Positions 1 to 5,553 of a stretch of DNA of 5,803 nt are shown piece after piece. The position numbers and the translations under genes are program-made. The notes beneath the pieces are model-generated. The model made no database searches. It saw only the letters and a program-made list of their open reading frames with translations, and was not told the DNA's origin. Numbering within the stretch: the first letter of the stretch is position 1; each line of letters begins with the position of its first letter. The stretch comes from an uncultured Bacilli bacterium (GTDB lineage: Bacteria > Bacillota_I > Bacilli_A > ML615J-28 > CAG-313): assembly GCA_904501965.1 (NCBI GenBank), contig CAJGCS010000069.1, forward strand, positions 1 through 5,803, in the 5' to 3' direction.

Positions 1-495
1 CCATTTGATTCAAATTCCAGAAGACATACAAGTTTTGTTGCATGCAACGTAACACCAGAAATAAATAATACAATAGAAATAGAAGTATTAGATGAAGATA
101 TAAGAGTAGATACATATCGCTCAAGTGGTGCCGGTGGACAACATGTAAATACAACAGATTCTGCAATTCGTATTACACATATTCCTACCGGAATTGTTGT
201 ATGTTGTCAAAACGAAAGAAGTCAAATTCAAAATAAAGAACGCGCAATGCAAATCTTAAAATCAAAGCTTATCACAAGAAAACAAGAAGAAAATGAGAAG
301 AATTTAAAAAATATAACAGGCGATTTATCAGATAATGCATTTGGTAGTCAAATAAGAAGTTATGTTTTACATCCATATTCAATGATAAAAGACCATCGTA
401 CAAATGTCGAAGCCTATAATACAACAGCTGTTTTAGATGGTGACATTGAAGTGTTTATTAATGAGTATTTGAAATATAAAAAAGCAAATATGTAG
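1..495 (+). CDS. prfB: Peptide chain release factor 2, C-terminal part (5' end outside window)
   Basis: Release factor 2 enters the ribosomal A site at UAA or UGA and triggers hydrolysis of peptidyl-tRNA. The frame is open from base 1 and gives 164 residues, a little under half of a usual RF2 (about 365 aa). The universal GGQ catalytic motif lies at visible residues 45-47 (bases 133-141), inside RSSGAGGQHVNTTDSA. RF2 rather than RF1 is indicated by PFDSNSRRHTSF at the start and by the C-terminal QIRSYVLHPYSMIKDHRTN and DGDIEVFI segments. The stop-codon-recognition domain and the usual programmed frameshift site lie upstream and cannot be checked. An ATG at 247 is internal to this gene and is not a separate start. 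The TAG stop overlaps the SD of the next gene, so the two are probably co-transcribed. The identification is very secure. Confidence 0.96.
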   Translation, partial: PFDSNSRRHTSFVACNVTPEINNTIEIEVLDEDIRVDTYRSSGAGGQHVNTTDSAIRITHIPTGIVVCCQNERSQIQNKERAMQILKSKLITRKQEENEKNLKNITGDLSDNAFGSQIRSYVLHPYSMIKDHRTNVEAYNTTAVLDGDIEVFINEYLKYKKANM

Positions 496-504
496 GAGCA
501 GTAT

Positions 505-1548
505 ATGGAAACAAAAAAAGAAAAAATAACTACTAAGAAAAAAATAAAACAATTCCTAATGATAAATTTAGGTGTTATTCTTATGGCAATTGCATATGCA
601 ATATTTGTTGACCCACATAATCTAATTATTGGAGGGACTTCAGGACTTGGTACATTATTTTCAGGGTTTGAATTCTTAAGTTTCTTGAAGTTCGAATTAT
701 TTGACGTTACTTTTGGTACTTCTCAAATAATAATGCTTGCATTAAATATAGTTTTGTTATTATTTGCGTTACTATTTGTAAACAAAGAATTTTTCTTTAA
801 TTCAATATATGTCTCACTTGCATATCCAATATTTTCGATTCTTTTTGCATTTCTTTATGAAAAGTTTCTAAAGAACTATTTTATTGATATGGAAATGATT
901 AGAAAAATAGCAGAGCAAATTGTAAATCATAATGGTGATTTATCAGTTGAAATGCTTGAAAATGTCTTACGAATCGGCCCATATTTTTTAATGATAATAT
1001 TTGGTTCAACAATATCATCTATTGGGATTGGTCTTGCACTTAAAAATGGATCATCTACAGGTGGTGTAGATATCTTACAAAAAATATTTTTAGATAAATT
1101 TAAAATTCCTTTTTCAGTTAGTTTAATAATGATCGATGGATCAATTGTACTACTTTCTGCAATCTATTTTAGAAGTTTCTTTGTTATTTTATATGGAGTA
1201 ATTTATATATTAATATCTGGTGTTATTATTGATATGATTGTATTTAATGGATTTAATTCACGTGCAATTAATATTATTACTGATAAACCAGAAAACATCA
1301 AAGAAGCAGTTATTAAAAGATTTGATAGAACTGTAACTGAAGTAAATGTAATAGGAGCATATTCAGGAAAAGAAAAAACAATGCTTGTTTGTGTTATGGC
1401 GAATAGTGAGTTCTATCAATTAAAAGCATTAATTGAAGAAATTGACCCTAAGGCATTTATTTATACAACTCGTGCAAGCGAAGTTCATGGCGAAGGCTTC
1501 TCGTATGGGGATGCACCAAAGGCAAATAGAAAATGGAAAAAGAAATAG
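505..1548 (+). CDS. YitT family membrane protein with C-terminal DUF2179 domain
   Basis: This is an integral membrane protein of the YitT family, which is common in Firmicutes and has no settled biochemical function. Hydrophobic segments are visible at about residues 17-35, 75-92, 98-118, 158-178, 203-221 and 224-246. The family-typical glycine-rich stretch KNGSSTGGVDIL is at 180-191. A soluble DUF2179 domain covers about 253-332, seen in AINIITDKPENIKEAVI, GAYSGKEKTMLVCV and the ending EVHGEGF. At 347 aa it is longer than the usual 280-290. The extra length sits largely in a charged loop at about 119-156 and a lysine-rich N-terminus. The start is set by AGGAG at 494-498, six bases before the ATG and overlapping the prfB stop, which suggests translational coupling. 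The last 16 bases overlap recX. The family call is secure; the function is unknown. Confidence 0.93.
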   Translation: METKKEKITTKKKIKQFLMINLGVILMAIAYAIFVDPHNLIIGGTSGLGTLFSGFEFLSFLKFELFDVTFGTSQIIMLALNIVLLLFALLFVNKEFFFNSIYVSLAYPIFSILFAFLYEKFLKNYFIDMEMIRKIAEQIVNHNGDLSVEMLENVLRIGPYFLMIIFGSTISSIGIGLALKNGSSTGGVDILQKIFLDKFKIPFSVSLIMIDGSIVLLSAIYFRSFFVILYGVIYILISGVIIDMIVFNGFNSRAINIITDKPENIKEAVIKRFDRTVTEVNVIGAYSGKEKTMLVCVMANSEFYQLKALIEEIDPKAFIYTTRASEVHGEGFSYGDAPKANRKWKKK

Positions 1549-2300
1549 TAAAAGTTGAAAAAGTCACTGCTAAAGGAAAAAAGTATTTAGTTAGTGTCGA
1601 TATAAATAGTGAAGAATATAAATTTACCGAAAATCAAATTGTAAGTAATCGAATTATTAAAGGTGCTTTATTTACGTTTGATGAATGGAATAAAATAGTT
1701 GAATCAAGCAATGTAAGTTTATTATTTGATCAAATGTTACATTTTATTGATTATAAACTAAGAACTAAAAAAGAAGTTATTGAAAAACTGCGTTTAAAAA
1801 AAGCAAGTGAGTCTGATATTGAACAAATAATCGAAAGATTAGAAAACGTTGGTTATATCGATGATAATAGATATTTAGAACTATATATTGAAAATGCAAT
1901 TAGAGAATTAAAAGGTCCATACTTAATAAAATATACTTTAGAACAAAATGGAATTGATTCTTATTTGATAACAAAAGCATTAGAAAAAATAAGTGATGAT
2001 ATCTTTTTAGATAATGCGACTGAACTTGCAAAGAAATATCAAAGAACAGTTAGTAATAATCCAAAAAACAAACAAATTGAGTTAATTAAACAAAAACTTG
2101 CAAGAAGCGGTTATTATATGGATGTTATTAACAGTTCTGTTAGATCGCTTACTTTTGGTGAAGATGACCTTGAAAAATTAAAAGATGAGTATCTTAAAAT
2201 ATTTGAAAAAACAAATGACCAAAACAAAACAATTACTTCTTTGCTTGGAAAAGGATATAGCTATAGCGATATAAAGAAAATTAAAAATGAGATTAAATAA
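1533..2300 (+). CDS. recX: RecX family regulatory protein
   Basis: RecX proteins bind RecA filaments and modulate strand exchange, usually by inhibition, in the cytoplasm. The 255-residue protein has the expected all-helical tandem repeats. The first, about 63-118, carries LRTKKEVIEKLRLKK and the signature ERLENVGYIDDNRY (residues 101-114). The second is about 120-155, with RELKGPYLIKYTLEQNGID. The third is about 160-205, and a fourth similar unit fills about 212-254 (TITSLLGKGYSYSDIKKI). The length fits the long Firmicutes RecX type. The ATG lies inside the end of the YitT-family gene (16-base overlap) with only a weak AAAGG at 1518-1522, ten bases upstream, so expression probably depends on translation of the upstream gene. 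No recA is in the window. A strong terminator begins at its stop codon. An N-terminal region of about 60 residues before the repeats is typical for this type. Confidence 0.93.
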   Translation: MEKEIVKVEKVTAKGKKYLVSVDINSEEYKFTENQIVSNRIIKGALFTFDEWNKIVESSNVSLLFDQMLHFIDYKLRTKKEVIEKLRLKKASESDIEQIIERLENVGYIDDNRYLELYIENAIRELKGPYLIKYTLEQNGIDSYLITKALEKISDDIFLDNATELAKKYQRTVSNNPKNKQIELIKQKLARSGYYMDVINSSVRSLTFGEDDLEKLKDEYLKIFEKTNDQNKTITSLLGKGYSYSDIKKIKNEIK

Positions 2301-2333
2301 AACTTGTATTCAAGAAACGAATACAAGTTTTTT
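2298..2333 (+). terminator. Intrinsic terminator after recX
   Basis: A 12-bp perfect stem pairs 2300-2311 with 2319-2330 around a 7-base loop (AAGAAAC). A run of six T follows at 2328-2333. It begins at the recX stop codon and should end the prfB, YitT-family and recX transcript. The arms are AT-rich but have no mismatch. Confidence 0.88.
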
Positions 2334-2361
2334 ACATAAAAGAAAATTTAAGGCATAAAAT
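2331..2361 (+). promoter_or_regulatory. Possible weak promoter for the 41-aa ORF
   Basis: TTTACA at 2331-2336 and TAAAAT at 2356-2361 are separated by 19 bases, which is longer than ideal. It is the only arrangement I can find between the recX terminator and the small ORF, and in DNA this AT-rich it may be chance. If it is not used, the ORF would depend on read-through of the recX terminator. Confidence 0.25.
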
Positions 2362-2366
2362 ATCAT

Positions 2367-2373
2367 GAGGTGA
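2367..2373 (+). promoter_or_regulatory. Ribosome binding site of the 41-aa ORF
   Basis: GAGGTGA is a seven-base match to the anti-SD and ends five bases before the ATG at 2379. It is the main reason to accept the following short ORF as translated, because AT-rich intergenic DNA rarely supplies such a site by chance at the right distance. Confidence 0.7.
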
Positions 2374-2378
2374 CATTT

Positions 2379-2504
2379 ATGCCAAAGAAAAAAATTAATA
2401 GTAATATAAGAAATTCAACAAGAAACTTAATTAAAGAAAAAGATATTGAAAAAAATATTAAAGAAGAAATTTCTAAAGAAATATCAAATATTATAAAAAA
2501 ATAA
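2379..2504 (+). CDS. Small Lys/Ile-rich protein of unknown function (41 aa)
   Basis: I do not recognise this gene. It encodes 41 residues, starting MPKKKINSNIRN and ending ISNIIKK, made almost entirely of Lys, Ile, Asn, Glu and Ser, with no Gly, Ala, Cys or aromatic residue. From about residue 17 on, Ile or Leu recurs every three to four positions (L17/I18, I23, I27, I31, I35, I38/I39) between Lys and Glu, as in an amphipathic helix or short coiled coil. The N-terminus is basic, which would suit RNA, DNA or ribosome contact, but this is only inference. The start is supported by GAGGTGA at 2367-2373. The ORF lies between the recX terminator and the ribU promoter, so it is probably a single-gene unit. 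The poly-Lys/Ile composition could arise from AT-rich DNA, so conservation in relatives is the deciding test. Confidence 0.6.
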   Translation: MPKKKINSNIRNSTRNLIKEKDIEKNIKEEISKEISNIIKK

Positions 2505-2523
2505 ACAATTATTATTCAATTTC

Positions 2524-2552
2524 TTGAAAATTAACAAAAATAGCACTATAAT
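2524..2552 (+). promoter_or_regulatory. Promoter of the riboswitch-ribU-glycerate kinase operon
   Basis: TTGAAA at 2524-2529 and TATAAT at 2547-2552 are separated by exactly 17 bases, a near-consensus sigma-A promoter. Transcription would start around 2559, just before the first stem of the FMN riboswitch at 2563, which is the expected layout. Confidence 0.87.
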
Positions 2553-2561
2553 ATTACTATA

Positions 2562-2670
2562 ATCTTCAGGGTCGGGTGAAATTCCCAACCGGCGGTATAG
2601 TCCGCGAGCCATTACTGGCACGATTTGGTGAAATTCCAAAACCGATAGTAAAGTCTAGATGAAAGAAGAA
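2562..2670 (+). promoter_or_regulatory. FMN riboswitch aptamer (RFN element)
   Basis: The RNA binds flavin mononucleotide and represses the downstream riboflavin gene. The conserved RFN blocks appear in order. P1 pairs TCTTC (2563-2567) with GAAGA (2665-2669). GGGTGAAATTCCC is at 2574-2586, and CCGGCGG at 2589-2595 is followed by TCCGCGAGCC at 2601-2610. A second arm, TTGGTGAAATTCCAA at 2625-2639, runs into AACCGA, and AAAGTCTAGATGAAAGAAGA closes at 2650-2669. The only clear variation is in the non-conserved loop around 2611-2624. Its position between a consensus promoter and a riboflavin transporter gene fits the known role of this family, in which FMN binding favours premature termination. 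The identification is very secure. Confidence 0.96.
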
Positions 2671-2717
2671 CATTAGTAAATTTAATAAACTTATACTGTT
2701 CTTTTTTGGTTGCTTGG
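2636..2717 (+). promoter_or_regulatory. Candidate antiterminator of the FMN riboswitch
   Basis: Two nested helices can be drawn by hand. The inner one pairs 2662-2672 with 2697-2707 (11 pairs, one G-U) and uses the 3' strand of aptamer P1. The outer one pairs CCAAAACC at 2636-2643 with GGTT at 2708-2711 and TTGG at 2714-2717, leaving bases GC bulged. The outer helix takes the 3' side of an aptamer arm and the 5' arm of the terminator. Both helices are incompatible with the FMN-bound fold, which is what an ON-state antiterminator needs. This is inference without energy calculation. Confidence 0.4.
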
Positions 2718-2737
2718 AGATTAAGCAACCATTTTTT
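2707..2737 (+). terminator. Riboswitch-controlled intrinsic terminator before ribU
   Basis: GGTTGCTT at 2708-2715 pairs perfectly with AAGCAACC at 2723-2730 around a 7-base loop, with T2707-A2731 as a possible extra pair. Six T follow at 2732-2737. It lies between the aptamer and the ribU SD, so FMN binding probably controls transcription read-through rather than translation. The ribU SD is not part of any strong helix I can see. Confidence 0.88.
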
Positions 2738-2744
2738 ATAGCTT

Positions 2745-2752
2745 AAAGGAGG
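2745..2752 (+). promoter_or_regulatory. Ribosome binding site fixing the ribU start
   Basis: AAAGGAGG is a near-perfect SD five bases before the ATG at 2758. It matters because RibU has an unusual N-terminal extension. No other Met codon occurs in frame until residue 116, and I see no in-frame alternative start near the conserved core, so this site argues that the extension is really translated. Confidence 0.88.
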
Positions 2753-2757
2753 GTAAT

Positions 2758-3498
2758 ATGCTACTTGTTTTATTACTGATCATCTTTTTAAAACAAACTG
2801 ATAAAAAGAAAAAATACTATTTAGAAGAAATATCTAAAGAACCACTTGGTGCAAACCAAAGATTAAGGGAAAAGAAAACAAAAACAAGAAGAAATAAAAT
2901 TGATTATCTTGTTAAGGTTGCTATATTTGCATCAATTGCATCTTTACTGTATACTGTTCCTTTTTTACAGTTTAAACTACCATTTTTCCCACAATTTTTA
3001 GAATTTCAATTTTCTAATTTACCGGGGATACTTGCGGGTTTTGTTTTAGGGCCAGTTGGTGGTTCGCTTGTAATTATTATTAAAACAATTGTTAAACTTC
3101 CAATGTCTGGAACTATGTGCGTAGGTGAAGCAGCGGATTTAATCATAGGGGTTTCTACGGTTGTTGTTTCATCTATAATATATAACAAAAAACGCGATAT
3201 TAAAGGCGGTATTATTGCATTAAGTGTGGGTGCAATTGTTTGGGTTTTTGCATCAGTTTTTGCAAACTGGGCTGTACTAATAAGATGGTATGCACATTTA
3301 TTTGGTGGAATGGAAACAATTATTAATATGTGTAAACCAGTAGTTCCTTTTATTAATAAAGAAAACTTTATGTTAGTATACTTAACAGTATGTTGTCTAC
3401 CATTTAACTTATTACTTTCTTTAATTACAATTGTAGTTACTTTCTTTACATATAAACATGTATCAAGAATTTTTCAAAAGGACTTTTTTAAAAAATGA
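2758..3498 (+). CDS. ribU: RibU, riboflavin-binding S component of an ECF transporter
   Basis: RibU is the membrane substrate-binding subunit that works with a shared energising module (two EcfA ATPases and EcfT, not in this window) to import riboflavin. The core, about residues 48-240, has the family layout: hydrophobic segments near 52-66, 87-112, 124-142, 150-175, 203-215 and 217-233. Typical signatures are FLEFQFSNLPGILAGFVLGP (80-99) and SGTMCVGEAADLIIG (117-131). At 246 aa it is longer than the usual 190 or so, owing to a start of 11 hydrophobic residues followed by a Lys/Arg-rich linker (about 12-47). The FMN riboswitch directly upstream independently supports riboflavin as substrate. 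The TGA stop overlaps the start of the glycerate kinase gene, so the two are probably translationally coupled. A different flavin-type S component is the only serious alternative. Confidence 0.93.
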   Translation: MLLVLLLIIFLKQTDKKKKYYLEEISKEPLGANQRLREKKTKTRRNKIDYLVKVAIFASIASLLYTVPFLQFKLPFFPQFLEFQFSNLPGILAGFVLGPVGGSLVIIIKTIVKLPMSGTMCVGEAADLIIGVSTVVVSSIIYNKKRDIKGGIIALSVGAIVWVFASVFANWAVLIRWYAHLFGGMETIINMCKPVVPFINKENFMLVYLTVCCLPFNLLLSLITIVVTFFTYKHVSRIFQKDFFKK

Positions 3499-4565
3499 AA
3501 ATATTAGTTGCATGCGACTCTTTTAAAGGGAGTTTAACTTCCTTAGAGGTTGGTAAAATTTTAAAAGAAGAATTAGAAAAGAAAAATCATAGTGTTGATT
3601 TTTTAGCTATATCTGATGGCGGAGAAGGGTTTTTAGATGTTTTTGAACAAAACTTAAACATAGAAAAATATTATTGTTACGCTAAAAATGCTATTGGAAA
3701 TATAAAAGAATGTTGTTATTTATATAAAGAAGGTACTTTATACGTTGAACTTGCAGAAGTAGTTGGAATAAAAGACTTAGATCAAAAAGAACTTAAACCA
3801 TATAATGCTAATACATATGGGCTTGGAAGCGTTGTAAAACATGCAATATTATCACATCCAGTAAAACAAGTTGTATTTGGCTTAGGTGGTTCAGCATCGA
3901 CAGATGGGGGATCAGGTTTTTTAGAAGCTCTGGGAGCTAAGTTTTACAAAGATGATGAACTAGTATGCGATATTGATAATGAAAAACTAGCTTCAATAAC
4001 ATCTGTTGATTTAAGTGAAGTGTTGAACTTAACAAAAGGTATAAGTGCTCTTGTTTTAACTGATGTTGCAAATCCATTGCTTGGAATAAATGGTGCAGCA
4101 CATATTTTTGGCCCTCAAAAAGGTGCAAGCAAAGAAGATGTTTTAGTTCTTGATGAAAATTTAAAACATTTTTGTAAAGTCTTGGGTAAAGAAGATCTTG
4201 CAAATGTTAAGGGCTGTGGAGCTGCAGGAGGAACTACATTTGGTATCTTAAATGCATTTGATACTAAAATTGAACTTGGTATTAAATATTTACTAGAACT
4301 TGTTAAGTTTAAAGAAAAGGTTAATAATTATGATTTAATTATTACTGGTGAAGGTAAATTTGATGAGCAAAGTAAGATGGGTAAAGTATATCAAGGAATT
4401 ATGGAATCACTTGAAGATCTAAGCAAGCTTAAAGTAATTTGTGCTTTAAATGAAACAAGTGATGACTTTGTTTATTCAATAGTACCATCTATTTGTTCAA
4501 AAGAAGAATCACTAAAAAATCCTAAAGAAAGTTTAATAAAGCTTGTAAAAAGTCTAGCATTATAA
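3495..4565 (+). CDS. Glycerate kinase (GarK/GlxK family)
   Basis: This is a cytoplasmic kinase that phosphorylates glycerate with ATP, commonly giving 2-phosphoglycerate in this family and feeding lower glycolysis; which hydroxyl is used cannot be read from the sequence. Family motifs occur in order: DSFKGSLTS (8-16), SDGGEGF (40-46), GLGGSASTDGGSG (129-141), DVANPLLG (190-197), GPQKGA (206-211), GAAGGTTFG (242-250) and TGEGKFDEQS with GK (284-297). The length of 356 aa is slightly under the usual 375-385 but nothing essential appears missing. The ATG overlaps the ribU TGA as ATGA, with only AAAAGGA at 3476-3482, twelve bases upstream, so translation is probably coupled to ribU and transcription falls under FMN control. 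I know of no standard link between glycerate phosphorylation and flavins. No tartronate reductase or glyoxylate gene is adjacent. The enzyme family is secure; the physiological substrate is less so. Confidence 0.93.
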   Translation: MKILVACDSFKGSLTSLEVGKILKEELEKKNHSVDFLAISDGGEGFLDVFEQNLNIEKYYCYAKNAIGNIKECCYLYKEGTLYVELAEVVGIKDLDQKELKPYNANTYGLGSVVKHAILSHPVKQVVFGLGGSASTDGGSGFLEALGAKFYKDDELVCDIDNEKLASITSVDLSEVLNLTKGISALVLTDVANPLLGINGAAHIFGPQKGASKEDVLVLDENLKHFCKVLGKEDLANVKGCGAAGGTTFGILNAFDTKIELGIKYLLELVKFKEKVNNYDLIITGEGKFDEQSKMGKVYQGIMESLEDLSKLKVICALNETSDDFVYSIVPSICSKEESLKNPKESLIKLVKSLAL

Positions 4566-4583
4566 AATGCTAGACTTATTTTT
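4547..4583. terminator. Bidirectional terminator shared by the convergent glycerate kinase and HAD genes
   Basis: A perfect 12-bp stem pairs 4550-4561 with 4566-4577 around a 4-base loop (ATAA). On the plus strand T4579-4583 follows after one A. On the minus strand the complement of A4547-4551 gives five U. The hairpin contains the last codons and TAA stop (4563-4565) of the glycerate kinase gene and the stop (4578-4576) of the HAD gene, so it serves both genes within a 10-base gap. Confidence 0.9.
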
Positions 4584-5400
4584 CGAAATATGATTTTAAA
4601 AACTTAAGGACACCTTGATTGTGACAGTCATCTGTATGATAGTTTGCAACATGGGCAAGTTCAGGATGAGAATTACCCATTGCAACACCAATTCCAGCTG
4701 ATTCAATTAAACCAATGTCGTTATGACCATCACCAATTGCAATACAACGTTCTTTTGGAATGTTGTAATATTTCATGATTTCAAGAAAACTTCTTTTTTT
4801 ATCTACATCAGGATTGTAGATTTCAACAATATGATAATCTCCAAATCCCCAGTATCTTGAATATAGTTTTCCCGTATATTCATTTTTGATATATGATTCA
4901 AATTCATTTACTTTTTCTTTCTTTAAGAAAAATAAAGCTCCATTTGGATTACCTGGTAGAATATCTTTAAGTTCGCCTTTATGCAGGTTACCACCATCAA
5001 CATGTAAAAAAGGGTGAATTCCTTCGGAATAGTTTTGTACATAGATATCATCAATGATTTCACAAAAAACCCCTATTAAATAAGGACGAACGTGTTCAAT
5101 GATTGTTAATAAATCATCTTTATCAATTCTTAAATCAGTTATTGGGTAAGCAGGATCTTTTGGATTAGTTACTCTTGCACCATTATAGTTAATAATTGGT
5201 GAATGTAAATTAAGTGCTTCGTATACAAAATAACTAGATCTAAAAGGTCTACCAGTTGCAATCATTATTATATGACCTTCATTATTTAGTTTGCGTAAAT
5301 ATTCAAATGTTTCTTCATCATAACCTGAAAAGCTTGTAAGTAAAGTTCCATCTAAATCTAAAGCAATTAAATGTTGTTGTTTTGTAAGTTTATTCTTCAT
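4576..5400 (-). CDS. Cof-type HAD-IIB family phosphatase
   Basis: This is a cytoplasmic HAD-superfamily hydrolase of the Cof/YidA type; members dephosphorylate sugar phosphates, flavin mononucleotide and other small phosphates, often with broad specificity. All four catalytic motifs are present: DLDGT with nucleophile D15 and acid/base D17, T49 in IATGRP (47-52), K201 in VDKKRSFLE, and GDGHND (223-228) with D224 and D228. Between motifs II and III lies the expected cap domain (about 85-190), which decides substrate choice. The length of 274 aa is typical. The start is set by AAGAGGT (5413-5407), six bases before the ATG, and a consensus promoter lies just upstream. It is transcribed towards the ribU-glycerate kinase operon and shares its terminator, so the two are separate units. 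Some relatives act on FMN, which is tempting beside ribU, but specificity cannot be read here. Confidence 0.94.
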   Translation of the reverse strand: MKNKLTKQQHLIALDLDGTLLTSFSGYDEETFEYLRKLNNEGHIIMIATGRPFRSSYFVYEALNLHSPIINYNGARVTNPKDPAYPITDLRIDKDDLLTIIEHVRPYLIGVFCEIIDDIYVQNYSEGIHPFLHVDGGNLHKGELKDILPGNPNGALFFLKKEKVNEFESYIKNEYTGKLYSRYWGFGDYHIVEIYNPDVDKKRSFLEIMKYYNIPKERCIAIGDGHNDIGLIESAGIGVAMGNSHPELAHVANYHTDDCHNQGVLKFLKSYFEK

Positions 5401-5419
5401 GCATTTACCTCTTTAAATG

Positions 5420-5448
5420 ATTATACATTAAAATTTGTTTTTTTTCAA
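5420..5448 (-). promoter_or_regulatory. Promoter of the HAD phosphatase gene
   Basis: Read on the minus strand, TTGAAA (5448-5443) and TATAAT (5425-5420) are separated by 17 bases, matching the spacing and quality of the ribU operon promoter. The start of transcription would fall near 5413, close to the SD, giving a leader of only a dozen or so bases. A 9-bp dyad (5434-5442 with 5452-5460) brackets the -35 box. Confidence 0.82.
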
Positions 5449-5486
5449 CTTAAAAACAAAGCACAAAAAATGCTTTCTCTCATTAG

Positions 5487-5523
5487 TTGCAATTTTGACC
5501 TGTTTATAGTAAAATAATATTAA
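5487..5523 (+). promoter_or_regulatory. Probable promoter of the last gene
   Basis: Two overlapping choices have 17-base spacing: TTGCAA (5487-5492) with TAAAAT (5510-5515), or TTGACC (5495-5500) with TATTAA (5518-5523). Neither is as good as the other promoters in the window, and I cannot tell which is used. A promoter is needed here because the gene is divergent from the HAD gene. Confidence 0.5.
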
Positions 5524-5540
5524 TTAAAAATTAGTATTAT
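5514..5540. repeat. AT-rich inverted repeat between promoter and RBS of the last gene
   Basis: Bases 5514-5525 pair with 5529-5540 (12 pairs, one of them T-G) around a 3-base AAA loop. The dyad covers the candidate -10 region and ends one base before the SD GGAGGAG at 5541-5547. It could be an operator or a leader hairpin. It contains almost no G or C, so chance is a real alternative. Confidence 0.45.
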
Positions 5541-5553
5541 GGAGGAGTGCATT

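Noticed and set aside
247..495. Separate 82-aa ORF starting at an internal ATG
   Set aside because: The same frame is open back to base 1 and encodes the GGQ region of RF2 upstream, so this is only the end of prfB.
2586..2590. CAACC in the aptamer pairing with the terminator 5' arm GGTTG
   Set aside because: Only five pairs, and it would disrupt a different conserved arm. The 2636-2643 pairing is longer and nests with the P1-competing helix.
2662..2707. Second intrinsic terminator in the riboswitch leader (stem followed by T run)
   Set aside because: The T run is used up by the stem itself, the loop is 24 bases, and the helix competes with P1. It fits better as part of an antiterminator.
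3006..3188. Minus-strand ORF of 60 codons
   Set aside because: It lies wholly inside ribU, antisense, without an SD or protein-like character.
3495..3498. TGA at the end of ribU read as tryptophan (mycoplasma code)
   Set aside because: Reading through adds only three residues before a TAG, and every conserved Trp in the window uses TGG.
3937..4203. Minus-strand ORF of 88 codons
   Set aside because: It is antisense to the conserved middle of the glycerate kinase gene, and its Leu/His/Gln-rich composition is a shadow of the sense codons.
5458..5476. Hairpin AAAGCA/TGCTTT that could be a terminator
   Set aside because: The stem is only 6 bp with a 7-base A-rich loop. On the plus strand no T-tract follows; on the minus strand a T-rich run follows but no gene ends there.
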